Source: JBEKYD01 sp049509915 (GTDB taxonomy: Bacteria > Acidobacteriota > Terriglobia > Bryobacterales > Bryobacteraceae). From it: 22,732 nucleotides of DNA. The position numbers and the translations under genes were made by a program. The notes below the pieces were generated by a model that made no database searches, had not been told where the DNA came from, and was given only the letters and a program-made list of their open reading frames with translations. The DNA is taken from NCBI GenBank assembly GCA_049509915.1, contig JBEKZL010000187.1, positions 1-22,732 of the forward strand, written 5' to 3'. Positions 15,016-22,732 of this stretch are shown here, one piece after another (positions within the stretch are counted from its first letter, which is position 1; each line of letters opens with the position of its first letter).

Positions 15016-15437
15016 TATTCCTTCACCCTTCACAGGAGTCACCATGAGCCGGCGGCGCGGTTGCCTGAAGCGGAAACTTCCCACAGTCGGCTTTCCCTCT
15101 GGAGGTTCTAGTACTGAACGCGACACAACTTATTTTCACCGCTCCCTTGGCGAAGGCCGGGGGGATCTTGATTTATTCTTTATTATCAATGCATTATACG
15201 AATTTACGCAGTCGATCCAAGACCAAAACAAAAAATGAGATTTCTCTTGCTTCCAAAATCGGAATCTACTATTATTAGAAGTAAGCCGGGGAGGCAACTC
15301 CCACCAAAGCGAGACTAACCTCTAAGAAAGACCCCTGAAGCAATCCTCCCCTTTATGAACCTGAGTTCGGGCTTTATGCCGTGCAGCAGCTTCCGTAGCC
15401 GTGCCGCCCGTCGGGGTGGTTCGCGGAAACTGCGTGT

Positions 15438-15443
15438 TATGAT
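15438..15443 (+). promoter_or_regulatory. Candidate -10 element for dxr
   Basis: TATGAT, 36 bases before the dxr start, resembles a -10 hexamer. No good -35 hexamer is found at normal spacing (GGTGGT at 17 bases), so the assignment is weak. Confidence 0.2.
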
Positions 15444-15479
15444 GGCGAAAGCGCCTGCACTTCAGTTCTTGGACCTGTA

Positions 15480-16673
15480 ATGAAGACGATCACCGTCCTC
15501 GGCTCGACCGGATCCATCGGAACCAACACTCTCGATGTCGTCCGGCGAAACCCCGGGAAGTATGCCATCCACGCTTTGGCGGCGGGCCAAAATGTGAAGG
15601 AACTCACATCGCAAATTGTCGAGTTCCGTCCCAAGGCGGCCGTGGTTGCGACTTCCGGCGATCTGGATCGTCTCATCGCCAGGCTGGAAACAACATCTTT
15701 GCCCCGTTCGGAATGGCCGGAATTGGGTTGGGGCGATAACGGCCGTGTTGCGGCGGCAACCGCTGCCGAAGTGGATACGGTGATTTCGGCGATCGTGGGC
15801 GTCACCGGCTTGAACGCCACCTATGAGGCCATTCGGAAGGGAAAACGGGTCGGGCTCGCGAATAAGGAGGTCCTGGTTTCGGCGGGCAAGCTGGTGATGC
15901 AAGCGGTGCGCGAGTACGGCGCCGAACTGGTGCCGGTGGATAGCGAACACAACGGCGCCCACCAGTGTTTGCGGGCGGGTAACCGGCAGGCCGTTTCCCG
16001 GCTGATTCTGACTGCTTCCGGCGGGCCCTTCCGCAACACGCCTGCCGAGGCGCTGGCATCGGTCACCTCGGCCGAAGCGCTGCGGCACCCCACCTGGCGC
16101 ATGGGAAACCGCATTACCATCGATTGTGCCACGCTCATGAATAAGGGCTTCGAGGTCATCGAGGCCTGCTGGCTGTTCGATTTGGCGCCTTCACAGATCG
16201 ACGTCGTGGTGCATCCGCAATCGAGCGTCCATGCCATGATTGAATATCATGACGGTAGCGTGCTGGCGCAGATTTCGGCCACCGATATGCGCATGCCCAT
16301 CCAGTATGCGCTCAGCTACCCGGACCGGGACCAGGCGCCGGTGCCGAAAATTGATTGGTCCCAGGCCCGCCAATGGGAGTTCCTGCCGCCCGATTTCGCC
16401 AAGTTCCCGCTGCTGAAGCTGGCCTACCGGTGCCAGGAGGCCGGCGGTTCCGCTACTTGTACGCTGAATGCGGCCGATGAGATAGCCGTACAGGCCTTTC
16501 TCGAGGGTCAAATTCCATTTACTGGCATCTACGAGGTGGTAGAGGAGACGCTGGCGCGCATGCCGGCGCGCTCCCCTCAATCGATCTCCGATATCCTGAA
16601 TACAGACGCCGAGTCGCGTGTGCTGGCGCGGGAGCTGGTGGGAGCGCGGGTTGCCGGCGCGGTGACGGCGTGA
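15480..16673 (+). CDS. dxr: 1-deoxy-D-xylulose 5-phosphate reductoisomerase
   Basis: Second enzyme of the methylerythritol phosphate pathway: converts DXP to 2-C-methyl-D-erythritol 4-phosphate with NADPH and a divalent metal, in the cytoplasm. The 397 residues are full length. The NADPH-binding GSTGSIG is at 8-14, LANKEVL at about 126-132, the metal-site block VDSEHN at 153-158 (D154, E156), SGGPFR at 180-185, the substrate/metal block IDCATLMNKGFEVIEA at about 214-229, and HPQSSVHAMIEYHDGS at 245-260. The residues after DSEHN read GAHQ rather than the enterobacterial AIFQ; this does not touch known ligands. Six bases separate its stop from rseP, so the two form an operon, a pairing common in bacteria. 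The upstream region is long and non-coding. Confidence 0.97.
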   Translation: MKTITVLGSTGSIGTNTLDVVRRNPGKYAIHALAAGQNVKELTSQIVEFRPKAAVVATSGDLDRLIARLETTSLPRSEWPELGWGDNGRVAAATAAEVDTVISAIVGVTGLNATYEAIRKGKRVGLANKEVLVSAGKLVMQAVREYGAELVPVDSEHNGAHQCLRAGNRQAVSRLILTASGGPFRNTPAEALASVTSAEALRHPTWRMGNRITIDCATLMNKGFEVIEACWLFDLAPSQIDVVVHPQSSVHAMIEYHDGSVLAQISATDMRMPIQYALSYPDRDQAPVPKIDWSQARQWEFLPPDFAKFPLLKLAYRCQEAGGSATCTLNAADEIAVQAFLEGQIPFTGIYEVVEETLARMPARSPQSISDILNTDAESRVLARELVGARVAGAVTA

Positions 16674-16679
16674 GGCATT

Positions 16680-18032
16680 ATGTTCGCTTGGGGTGAAGAC
16701 ATTCTCTGGCTGCTGGTCCTGATCGGGGTCATGATTATGATCCACGAGGCGGGCCATTATTGGGCGGCCCGCTATTTTAACGTCAAAGTGGAAGTGTTCA
16801 GCTTCGGTTTTGGCCCGCGGCTGTTCGGGTTCCGCCGCGGCGAAACAGACTATCGTTTCTCCTTGATCCTGTTGGGCGGCTACGTCAAAATGGCTGGCGA
16901 GCAATTCTCCGAGATGGCGAGCGCGAAGGCGGGCGAGGAAAGCTCCGAGGATCCCCGCCATCTCATGAACCGGCCGCGCTGGCAACGGCTGATTATTTAC
17001 TTCGCCGGGCCTTTCATGAACTTCGTGCTGGCCGTGGGACTGTTGGCCGGGCTGTACATGGTGAAGTATCAGCGCGCTGCCGACATCGACCTGCAGGCCG
17101 TGATCGGTCACGTCGAGCCCGGCTCACCGGCCGCCAAGGCCGGTCTACAAGACGGCGACCGGATCGTGGGGTTGGATGGCAAGGCCAATCCCAACTGGGA
17201 CGATGTCAACCTGGAGGAAGTGCAAAGCGCCTACCGGCCGATGCGGCTCACCGTGGAGCGCAGCGGCAACCGCCTCAACTTTACCGTGACTCCCTACTTG
17301 AGCCAGCTTTCCGGAGTGGGATACGCCGGCTGGGACGAGGAAGGCCAGATCGAGTTGGGGGGCATCGAGCCAGGTTTCCCGGCCGAAAAGGCCGGTCTCA
17401 AAAAGGGCGACCTGGTCCTCTCGGTGAACCAGGTGCCGATTCATTCCCAGGTCAAGTTTCGGGAAACCATCGCCGCCAGCGGCGGCAAGCCGATTGAAAT
17501 CCAGGTGGACCGCAAGGGGCGAACCGAAACCTTCACGGCCCAGCCTGTTTACGCCAAACTGGATGGCCCCGCCAAGTGGATGATCGGGGTGCAGCCGCAG
17601 CCCAAACTGCACCTGGTGACCACCCGCCTCGCCCTCGGCCCGGCGCTGAGGGAATCGCTGCAACAAAATGCCAAGAACGCTCTGATTATCGTCCAGTTCC
17701 TGAAGGGTATGGCGGAGCGCCGCATGTCCACCAAGACGATTGCCGGCCCGATCGTCCTCGGTCAGCTTTCCGGCGCGGCGGCGCGCGAGGGCCCGGCCGA
17801 ATTCTTTGGCTTCATGTCGATCGTCAGCCTCAACCTGGCCATCTTCAACCTGTTGCCCATCCCCATCCTGGATGGCGGCTCGATTCTCATGCTGCTGATT
17901 GAAATCATTCTGCAGCGCGACATGAGCCTGAACGTGAAAGAAGCCGTTTTCAAGCTCGGATTCGTGTTCATTATGGTGATCGTGGCCTTCGTGATTTACA
18001 ACGACATTTCCAAAATGCTGCCCGCGGGGTAG
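16680..18032 (+). CDS. rseP: RIP metalloprotease RseP (M50B)
   Basis: Inner-membrane site-2 protease that performs the second cut in regulated intramembrane proteolysis, classically of an anti-sigma factor, and clears remnant signal peptides. In 450 residues the HEAGH zinc motif is at 22-26 in the first membrane helix, followed by FNVKVEVFSFGFGPRLFG and ILLGGYVKM. Two PDZ-type domains follow: the first around GHVEPGSPAAKAGLQDGDRI, the second around GGIEPGFPAEKAGLKKGDLV. The third zinc ligand lies in NLLPIPILDGG (LDGG at 397-400), and a C-terminal helix ends the protein. All catalytic residues are present. TGAGG just before the ATG can serve as ribosome site. It is cotranscribed with dxr. The anti-sigma substrate is not in the window. 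Confidence 0.96.
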   Translation: MFAWGEDILWLLVLIGVMIMIHEAGHYWAARYFNVKVEVFSFGFGPRLFGFRRGETDYRFSLILLGGYVKMAGEQFSEMASAKAGEESSEDPRHLMNRPRWQRLIIYFAGPFMNFVLAVGLLAGLYMVKYQRAADIDLQAVIGHVEPGSPAAKAGLQDGDRIVGLDGKANPNWDDVNLEEVQSAYRPMRLTVERSGNRLNFTVTPYLSQLSGVGYAGWDEEGQIELGGIEPGFPAEKAGLKKGDLVLSVNQVPIHSQVKFRETIAASGGKPIEIQVDRKGRTETFTAQPVYAKLDGPAKWMIGVQPQPKLHLVTTRLALGPALRESLQQNAKNALIIVQFLKGMAERRMSTKTIAGPIVLGQLSGAAAREGPAEFFGFMSIVSLNLAIFNLLPIPILDGGSILMLLIEIILQRDMSLNVKEAVFKLGFVFIMVIVAFVIYNDISKMLPAG

Positions 18033-18044
18033 TAGCGCCAACTG

Positions 18045-18075
18045 AGCCGCGGCAAATGGAGCGGCTTCTTGCCGC
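18045..18075 (+). terminator. Competing hairpins after rseP
   Basis: AGCCGC (18045-18050) pairs perfectly with GCGGCT (18061-18066), while the overlapping GCGGCAA (18049-18055) pairs perfectly with TTGCCGC (18069-18075). The two stems cannot form together. They start 13 bases after the rseP stop. No U-tract follows, so an intrinsic terminator is uncertain. Confidence 0.35.
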
Positions 18076-18149
18076 TGCTGCTATGTCGTTTGCTGTATGA
18101 TTTGCAACTTCGGGTGTTCGCCCGTCATCTGCTAAGCTGATCGATTACC

Positions 18150-19727
18150 ATGTCGTCTACTTGCGTCCGCCAGGCCGAGTTGCCTCACACCACGCGCCTG
18201 TTTTCGGACGTGCTCTATCATCCAGAGCGCACGGTCCCCTATTACACTCATCCGTTTCGCGATCTGAGCGCGTATCGCGCGGCTGCCCGGTCGATCGACC
18301 TCCCGCCGGAGCGGCGCGCGGCGCTGGTCCGGGGCATGGCGCGCTTAAACCCCGGCAGCAAGGCGCTGGATCGGCTGGCCGAAGCCGGTACCGTCGCCGT
18401 GGTCACCGGCCAGCAGGTGGGTCTGTTCGGCGGGCCGGCTTATACCATTTACAAGGCTTTGCACGCCGCCCGCCTGGCCCAGTGGCTTACCGAAAATGGA
18501 ATTCCCGCCGTGCCGGTTTTCTGGCTGGCGACCGAAGACCACGATTTCGCCGAGGTGAACCACGCCTGGGTATACGGTGCCGAACATTGCCCGTTGCGCC
18601 TGGAAGTGGCCGCCCAGACGGCCGGCCAACCCGTGGGGGAAGTGGTTTTGAAGGCTCCGCCGCTGGACGGGCTGCGCCAGGCTCTGGCGGGCCTCCCGTA
18701 CGCCGGGGAAGTGACCGACCTGGTTGCCGAAGCTTATCGCCCAGGCAGCACTATGGGGCAGGCTTTCAGCCGCTTGCTGGACCGCCTGCTGACCCGCTAC
18801 GATATTCCCCACCTGGATCCGATGTCGCCGGAATTTCGCGTCCTGGCCGCGCCCGCCATGCGGAAAGCCGTGGCTGCAGCGAGCGAGCTCACCCACGACG
18901 TGCTGGAACGGAATCGCGCGCTGGCCCAAGCCGGCTACCACGCCCAGGTGCATGTCGAGCCGCATACCTCGCTTTTCTTCCTGCTGGAGGATGGCAAACG
19001 CTTCACCTTGCGGCGCAATGGCGGCGGCGACTACCGGCTGGGGGCGCGCCGGCTGAGCAACGAAGAATTGGCCGGCCGCGCCGAATCTCTCTCGCCCAAC
19101 GCGCTGCTTCGCCCCGTCATCCAGGATTCCGTGCTGCCCACGGTGGCCTACATCGGTGGACCGGCGGAAATCGCTTATCTGGCGCAATCGGAAGCCATCT
19201 ATCGCGTGGTTCTGGGCCGTATGCCGGTCGTGGTGCCGCGGGCCGGTTTCACCATTCTGGACGCCGCCAGCGAATCGAGCCTGGAGCGTTACGGCCTCTC
19301 CCTGGGCAGTTTTTTCCACGGCGAAGAACGGTTACGCGAACAGATCGCCGCGCGCCTGTTGCCCGAAAAACTCACTGCCGCTCTAGGCGCCGCCGCCGAA
19401 ACCGTGGATGCGGCCGTGGCGCGGCTGCGCACCGACCTGCTGGCTTTCGATCCCACTCTCGCCAAGGCTCTCGATACCAGTAACCGAAAAATCCACCACC
19501 AGGTGGACAAGATCCGGCGTAAAACCGCGCGCGAAATTCTGCGCCGCGACCTGCAAGCCACCCGCGAAGCCCACTCTCTCTACAATCTCATCTATCCCGA
19601 GCGGCACCTGCAGGAGCGTCTCTACTCCATCCTTCCCTTCCTTGCCGAACACGGTCTTGGCCTGATCGACCGGATCGCATCCAAGATTCCCCTCGATTGC
19701 CCGGACCATTCCCTGCTGGTGGCCTGA
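18150..19727 (+). CDS. bshC: Bacillithiol biosynthesis cysteine-adding enzyme BshC
   Basis: Putative last enzyme of bacillithiol synthesis, which adds cysteine to glucosaminyl-malate. The 525 residues are close to the Bacillus enzyme in length. Diagnostic blocks are TGQQVGLFGGPAYTIYKAL at 86-104 and VFWLATEDHDFAEVNH at about 123-138, the nucleotide-binding core of this Rossmann-type enzyme; HVEPHTSLFFLLEDGKR, SVLPTVAYIGGPAEIAYLAQ and VPRAGFTILD follow. A C-terminal coiled-coil region (about 430-475) precedes NLIYPERHLQERLYSILPFL. The genes bshA and bshB are not in the window; the GT4 enzyme at 8872 does not look like BshA. A TATGAT at 18096 could be a -10 box in the 117-base gap after rseP. 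The stop codon overlaps the start of the glycoside hydrolase as TGATG, implying translational coupling. Confidence 0.95.
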   Translation: MSSTCVRQAELPHTTRLFSDVLYHPERTVPYYTHPFRDLSAYRAAARSIDLPPERRAALVRGMARLNPGSKALDRLAEAGTVAVVTGQQVGLFGGPAYTIYKALHAARLAQWLTENGIPAVPVFWLATEDHDFAEVNHAWVYGAEHCPLRLEVAAQTAGQPVGEVVLKAPPLDGLRQALAGLPYAGEVTDLVAEAYRPGSTMGQAFSRLLDRLLTRYDIPHLDPMSPEFRVLAAPAMRKAVAAASELTHDVLERNRALAQAGYHAQVHVEPHTSLFFLLEDGKRFTLRRNGGGDYRLGARRLSNEELAGRAESLSPNALLRPVIQDSVLPTVAYIGGPAEIAYLAQSEAIYRVVLGRMPVVVPRAGFTILDAASESSLERYGLSLGSFFHGEERLREQIAARLLPEKLTAALGAAAETVDAAVARLRTDLLAFDPTLAKALDTSNRKIHHQVDKIRRKTAREILRRDLQATREAHSLYNLIYPERHLQERLYSILPFLAEHGLGLIDRIASKIPLDCPDHSLLVA

Positions 19728-22384
19728 TGCCCAATCACGCGCCCGGGGCCGAACAGGCGCGCATCGAGGAATCGCGCCTGCGGCGGGCTCATTGGAACCG
19801 CTGGGGCCCCTTCCTGAGTGAACGCGCCTGGGGTACGGTGCGCGAAGACTATAGCTCCGATGGCAACGCCTGGGAATATTTCCCCTTCGAACATGCCGCC
19901 TGCCGCGCCTACCGGTGGAACGAAGACGGACTGGCCGGCATATCCGACCGTCACCAGCGCATTTGTTTCGCCATCGCTTTGTGGAACGGCCGCGACGAAA
20001 TCCTCAAAGAACGATTGTTCGGCCTCACCGGGGAAGAGGGCAATCACGGCGAGGACGTCAAGGAGTATTACTTCTATCTCGACAATACTCCGACCCACTC
20101 CTACATGAAGTATCTGTATAAGTACCCGCAGGCGGCCTTCCCCTACCGGCAATTACGGGAAGAAAACCGCCGCCGCACCCGCGACGAACCCGAGTTTGAA
20201 CTGGCCGATACCGGATTGTTTGCCGAGAACCGCTATTTCGACGTGCTGGTGGAATACGCCAAGGCCACCCCCGAAGACATCCTAATCCGCGTGACGGCAG
20301 CCAATCGGGGGCCGGAGGCGGCCTCGCTCGACCTGCTGTCCACCGTCTGGTTCCGCAATACCTGGAGCTGGGGATGGCCCCCGGATAGGGCTAAGCTAGC
20401 CAAGCCTTCGCTTCGCCTTTCGTCGCCCGGCGCGATCGCGCTCGACGAGCCCCACTACGGCCGGCGCTGGCTCCACGCCGATGGCTCGCCGGTCTGGCTG
20501 TTCACCGAAAACGAAACCGACAGCCTGGCGCTTTGGGGCTCCCCCAACCGCGCGCCGTTCGTCAAGGACGGCATCGCCCGCCGCGTGGTCGAAGGCGACA
20601 CCGGCGCGGTGAATCCAGAGCCGCGCGGCACAAAGGCCGCCGCATGGCACCGTCTTTCGCTCGGCCCGGGTGAATCGAAGACTATCGCCTTGCGTTTGAC
20701 CGATGCCGCCGCCGCCGAGCCCTTCGGGGCCGCTTTCTCCCAGGTCTTCTCCGACCGCACCAGCGAGGCCGACCGGTTCTACGATGCCGTTACTCCCCAG
20801 AACCTCTCCGCCGACGCCCGCTCGGTGATGCGCCAGGCCTTCGCCGGCCTGCTCTGGTCCAAGCAGTATTACCGCTACGTGGTGCGCGATTGGCTCAACG
20901 GCGATCCCGCCTACCCGCCGCCTCCGGCCGAACGCCGCCGCGGCCGCAACCACGAATGGACCCACCTCTACAACAGCGACGTCGTCTCCATGCCGGATAA
21001 GTGGGAGTATCCGTGGTACGCCGCCTGGGACCTGGCTTTTCACACTCTGCCGCTGGCGCTCATCGATTCGGATTTCGCCAAGGATCAGTTGGTGCTGATG
21101 CTGCGCGAATGGTACATGCATCCCAACGGTCAGTTGCCCGCTTACGAGTGGAATCTCTCCGACGTCAATCCGCCGGTGCATGCCTGGGCCGCCATGCGCG
21201 TCTACAAAATCGAGCGGAAGCGGCGTGGGCGCGGCGATCGCGACTTTCTGAAGCGCATCTTTCACAAGCTCCTGCTCAATTTCACCTGGTGGGTGAACCG
21301 CAAGGACGCCGAAGGCCGGAGCGTCTTCCAGGGAGGCTTCCTCGGCCTGGACAATATCGGAGTCTTCAACCGCAGCGAGCCGCTCGCCGGCGGCGGCTTC
21401 ATCGAGCAGGCCGACGCCACCGGCTGGATGGCCATGTATAGTCTCAACCTGATGGCCATCGCCCTCGAACTGGCGCGCGAAGATTCCTCCTATGAAGACG
21501 TCGCCAGTAAGTTCTGGGAGCACTTTCTCTATATCGCCAGGGCCATGACTCATCTCGGCGACGACGGCGTGAGCCTGTGGGATGAGGAGGACGGTTTCTT
21601 CTACGATTATCTCCGCCTGCCCGACGGCGAGCGCCGGCCGCTGAAAGTGCGCTCCATGGTCGGGTTGATCCCGCTGTTTGCGGTGGAGACTATCGAGCCG
21701 CGCGTGATGGAGCGGCTTTCCGGCTTCGACCGCCGCATGAAATGGTTCATTCGCCATCGCCCGGACCTGACCCACAACGTGGCCTCCATGGCGGTCCCCG
21801 GCAAGGGCGAACGCAAGTTACTGGCTATCGTCAACCCCGATCAATTGCGGCGCATTCTCAGCCGCATGTTGGATGAAAACGAGTTTCTCTCGCCCTACGG
21901 CATTCGCAGCCTGTCGCGCGCCCACCGCGACCATCCCTACGTCCTGAACGCCGGCGGCAGGCTGCATTCGGTGGATTACGAGCCGGCCGAATCGCACAGC
22001 GGATTATTCGGCGGCAATTCCAACTGGCGCGGCCCGGTCTGGTTCCCCCTCAATTATCTGATCGTCGAATCGCTGCAGCGCTTCCACCACTACCTGGGCG
22101 ACGATTATAAGGTGGAGTGTCCCACCGGGTCGGGCCGCATGGCGACTCTGTGGGAAGTGGCGACGGAAATATCGCGGCGCCTGTCCCGCATTTTTCTGCG
22201 CGACGAAAACGGCCGGCGCGCCGTCTGCGCCTGCCATGAGATGTTCGAAAACGACCCCTACTGGCGCGACCTGGTCTTGTTTTTCGAGTATTACCACGGC
22301 GACACGGGAGCCGGCCTGGGCGCCAGCCATCAAACCGGTTGGACCGGACTGGTGGCGAAACTCCTGCAGCAAAGCGGGGAGTAG
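19727..22384 (+). CDS. Clan GH-G glycoside hydrolase (GH63/MGH1-like), large bacterial form
   Basis: An 885-residue glycoside hydrolase without a signal peptide, so probably cytoplasmic. The N-terminal half (RAWGTVREDYSSDGNAWEYF, ENRYFDVLVEYAKA) is a beta-sandwich domain; the C-terminal half is an (alpha/alpha)6 barrel related to GH63 glucosidases and mannosylglycerate/glucosylglycerate hydrolases. Key blocks are WYAAWDLAFHTLPLAL, PAYEWNLSDVNPPVHAWA, GFLGLDNIGVFNRSEPL with D542 as likely general acid, SNWRGPVWFPLNY around 767, and FEYYHGDTGAGLGASHQTGW with E854 as likely general base; these roles are inferred from clan GH-G. The start at 19727 overlaps the bshC stop (TGATG); an in-frame ATG at 19697 inside bshC is less likely. 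Substrate is unknown; a glucosyl compatible solute or storage oligosaccharide would fit a cytoplasmic enzyme. Confidence 0.85.
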   Translation: MPNHAPGAEQARIEESRLRRAHWNRWGPFLSERAWGTVREDYSSDGNAWEYFPFEHAACRAYRWNEDGLAGISDRHQRICFAIALWNGRDEILKERLFGLTGEEGNHGEDVKEYYFYLDNTPTHSYMKYLYKYPQAAFPYRQLREENRRRTRDEPEFELADTGLFAENRYFDVLVEYAKATPEDILIRVTAANRGPEAASLDLLSTVWFRNTWSWGWPPDRAKLAKPSLRLSSPGAIALDEPHYGRRWLHADGSPVWLFTENETDSLALWGSPNRAPFVKDGIARRVVEGDTGAVNPEPRGTKAAAWHRLSLGPGESKTIALRLTDAAAAEPFGAAFSQVFSDRTSEADRFYDAVTPQNLSADARSVMRQAFAGLLWSKQYYRYVVRDWLNGDPAYPPPPAERRRGRNHEWTHLYNSDVVSMPDKWEYPWYAAWDLAFHTLPLALIDSDFAKDQLVLMLREWYMHPNGQLPAYEWNLSDVNPPVHAWAAMRVYKIERKRRGRGDRDFLKRIFHKLLLNFTWWVNRKDAEGRSVFQGGFLGLDNIGVFNRSEPLAGGGFIEQADATGWMAMYSLNLMAIALELAREDSSYEDVASKFWEHFLYIARAMTHLGDDGVSLWDEEDGFFYDYLRLPDGERRPLKVRSMVGLIPLFAVETIEPRVMERLSGFDRRMKWFIRHRPDLTHNVASMAVPGKGERKLLAIVNPDQLRRILSRMLDENEFLSPYGIRSLSRAHRDHPYVLNAGGRLHSVDYEPAESHSGLFGGNSNWRGPVWFPLNYLIVESLQRFHHYLGDDYKVECPTGSGRMATLWEVATEISRRLSRIFLRDENGRRAVCACHEMFENDPYWRDLVLFFEYYHGDTGAGLGASHQTGWTGLVAKLLQQSGE

Positions 22385-22398
22385 CGGTTCCCGGTAGC

Positions 22399-22425
22399 GC
22401 CGGCTATCTCGTCGCCGGTTCTTTC
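22399..22425 (+). terminator. Weak terminator-like hairpin after the glycoside hydrolase
   Basis: GCCGGC (22399-22404) pairs with GCCGG (22413-22417) around a short loop, followed by a pyrimidine-rich TTCTTTCCC run. It lies between convergent genes and could stop transcription from the bshC-hydrolase pair. The stem is short and the T-run imperfect. Confidence 0.35.
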
Positions 22426-22465
22426 CCACATTACCAATCTGGGGGACTAACCTGATTGCGAAACC

Positions 22466-22732
22466 CTATTGTAACCGCGGCCGGTTCTGCTCGTTCAGCA
22501 CCAGGCCGTCGAAAATCGCCAGCACCTGCTTCCGGTAGGCATAGACGCGCTGCAGACTGGTTCTAAAACTTGCTTCAAAGTCCCTGGCTTTCAACCACTT
22601 ATCGATCGTCGCACGAGGTACGTCGATATCCTGGCGCAAGTCCTCCACGTCGTGGCCGCGCAGAAATAGCCCGTAGAAAAAGGCCGCCTCGCGCTGCGGG
22701 GCCAGGGGATCGAACTCGTCCTTCGCCATCAT
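22466..22732 (-). CDS. Small protein with a helix-turn-helix-like segment
   Basis: An 88-residue protein I cannot assign to a named family. It begins MMAKDEFDPLAPQREAAFFY at the very edge of the window, so a start further upstream cannot be excluded. Residues about 28-49 (DVEDLRQDIDVPRATIDKWL) show the helix-turn-helix pattern of a recognition motif, suggesting DNA binding or a transposase/regulator-like fold. The C-terminal part is helical and basic (RVYAYRKQVLAIFDGLV) and the protein ends NRPRLQ. No cysteines, membrane segment or signal peptide are present. It converges on the glycoside hydrolase gene across 81 bases. Confidence 0.65.
   Translation of the reverse strand: MMAKDEFDPLAPQREAAFFYGLFLRGHDVEDLRQDIDVPRATIDKWLKARDFEASFRTSLQRVYAYRKQVLAIFDGLVLNEQNRPRLQ

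Larger units (their letters stand above)
14798..15479. other. Gene-free region between divergent hydrolase and dxr
   Basis: About 600-680 bases without a convincing gene. It holds a degenerate copy of the dispersed CATCTG repeat (14994-15015), an AT-rich patch roughly from 15177 to 15290 that contrasts with the GC-rich neighbourhood, and the dxr upstream region. An open frame of 105 codons (14921-15238, plus strand) runs through the repeat and the AT-rich part and has no protein-like features. Confidence 0.6.

Noticed and set aside
14921..15238. A 105-codon plus-strand open frame before dxr
   Set aside because: It runs through the dispersed repeat and the AT-rich patch, has no domain features and no ribosome binding site.
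15357..15390. GAACCTGA followed by a TTATGCC-like block, reminiscent of the 3' half of a TPP riboswitch upstream of dxr
   Set aside because: The conserved CTGAGA half is absent, the pairing between halves is poor, and dxr is not a usual TPP-controlled gene. A covariance-model search would settle it.

Overview
The window reads as a chromosomal segment of an Acidobacteriota bacterium, probably of the Solibacter/Bryobacter type. This is an inference from GC-rich coding, an Oar-type TonB-dependent receptor with an N-terminal carboxypeptidase-regulatory-like domain, an FG-GAP lipoprotein, bacillithiol synthesis (bshC), a Sde182/DUF1593 hydrolase and an uncharacterised protein family familiar from this phylum. 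No rRNA, tRNA, CRISPR array, intact insertion sequence or phage gene was found.

Layout. From 1 to 8 kb is a cell-envelope region: an FG-GAP repeat lipoprotein and an M23 peptidase (both minus strand), a non-coding stretch with a probable transposase remnant, a CPBP intramembrane protease whose 5' end overlaps head-to-head with a divergent exported hypothetical protein, and a 980-residue TonB-dependent receptor. From 8 to 12 kb is a minus-strand run that reads, in transcription order, HU/IHF protein, site-2 protease, family 2 glycosyltransferase, a conspicuous inverted repeat, family 4 glycosyltransferase, prepilin peptidase. The last two share a GTGA start/stop overlap. A flavin reductase diverges from the HU gene, followed by a minus-strand DUF433/DUF5615 toxin-antitoxin pair and a Sde182-like hydrolase.

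From about 14.8 to 15.5 kb is a gene-free region, part of it AT-rich, with a degraded copy of the dispersed repeat seen at 9.8 kb. The right side is plus strand: dxr and rseP (isoprenoid precursor synthesis and regulated intramembrane proteolysis, a common bacterial pairing), then bshC translationally coupled to a large clan GH-G glycoside hydrolase. A small minus-strand protein with a helix-turn-helix-like pattern closes the window.

The window is rich in membrane-embedded proteases (CPBP, prepilin peptidase, two M50 enzymes). Non-coding structure is the least explained part: the 28-bp inverted repeat built on 10-bp units, a REP-like hairpin beside the TonB receptor, a hairpin in the HU leader, and competing hairpins after rseP. 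I found no convincing wholly new multi-gene system. The best leads are the overlapping divergent gene starts, the glycosyltransferase-prepilin peptidase coupling, the bshC-glycosidase coupling and the dispersed repeat.
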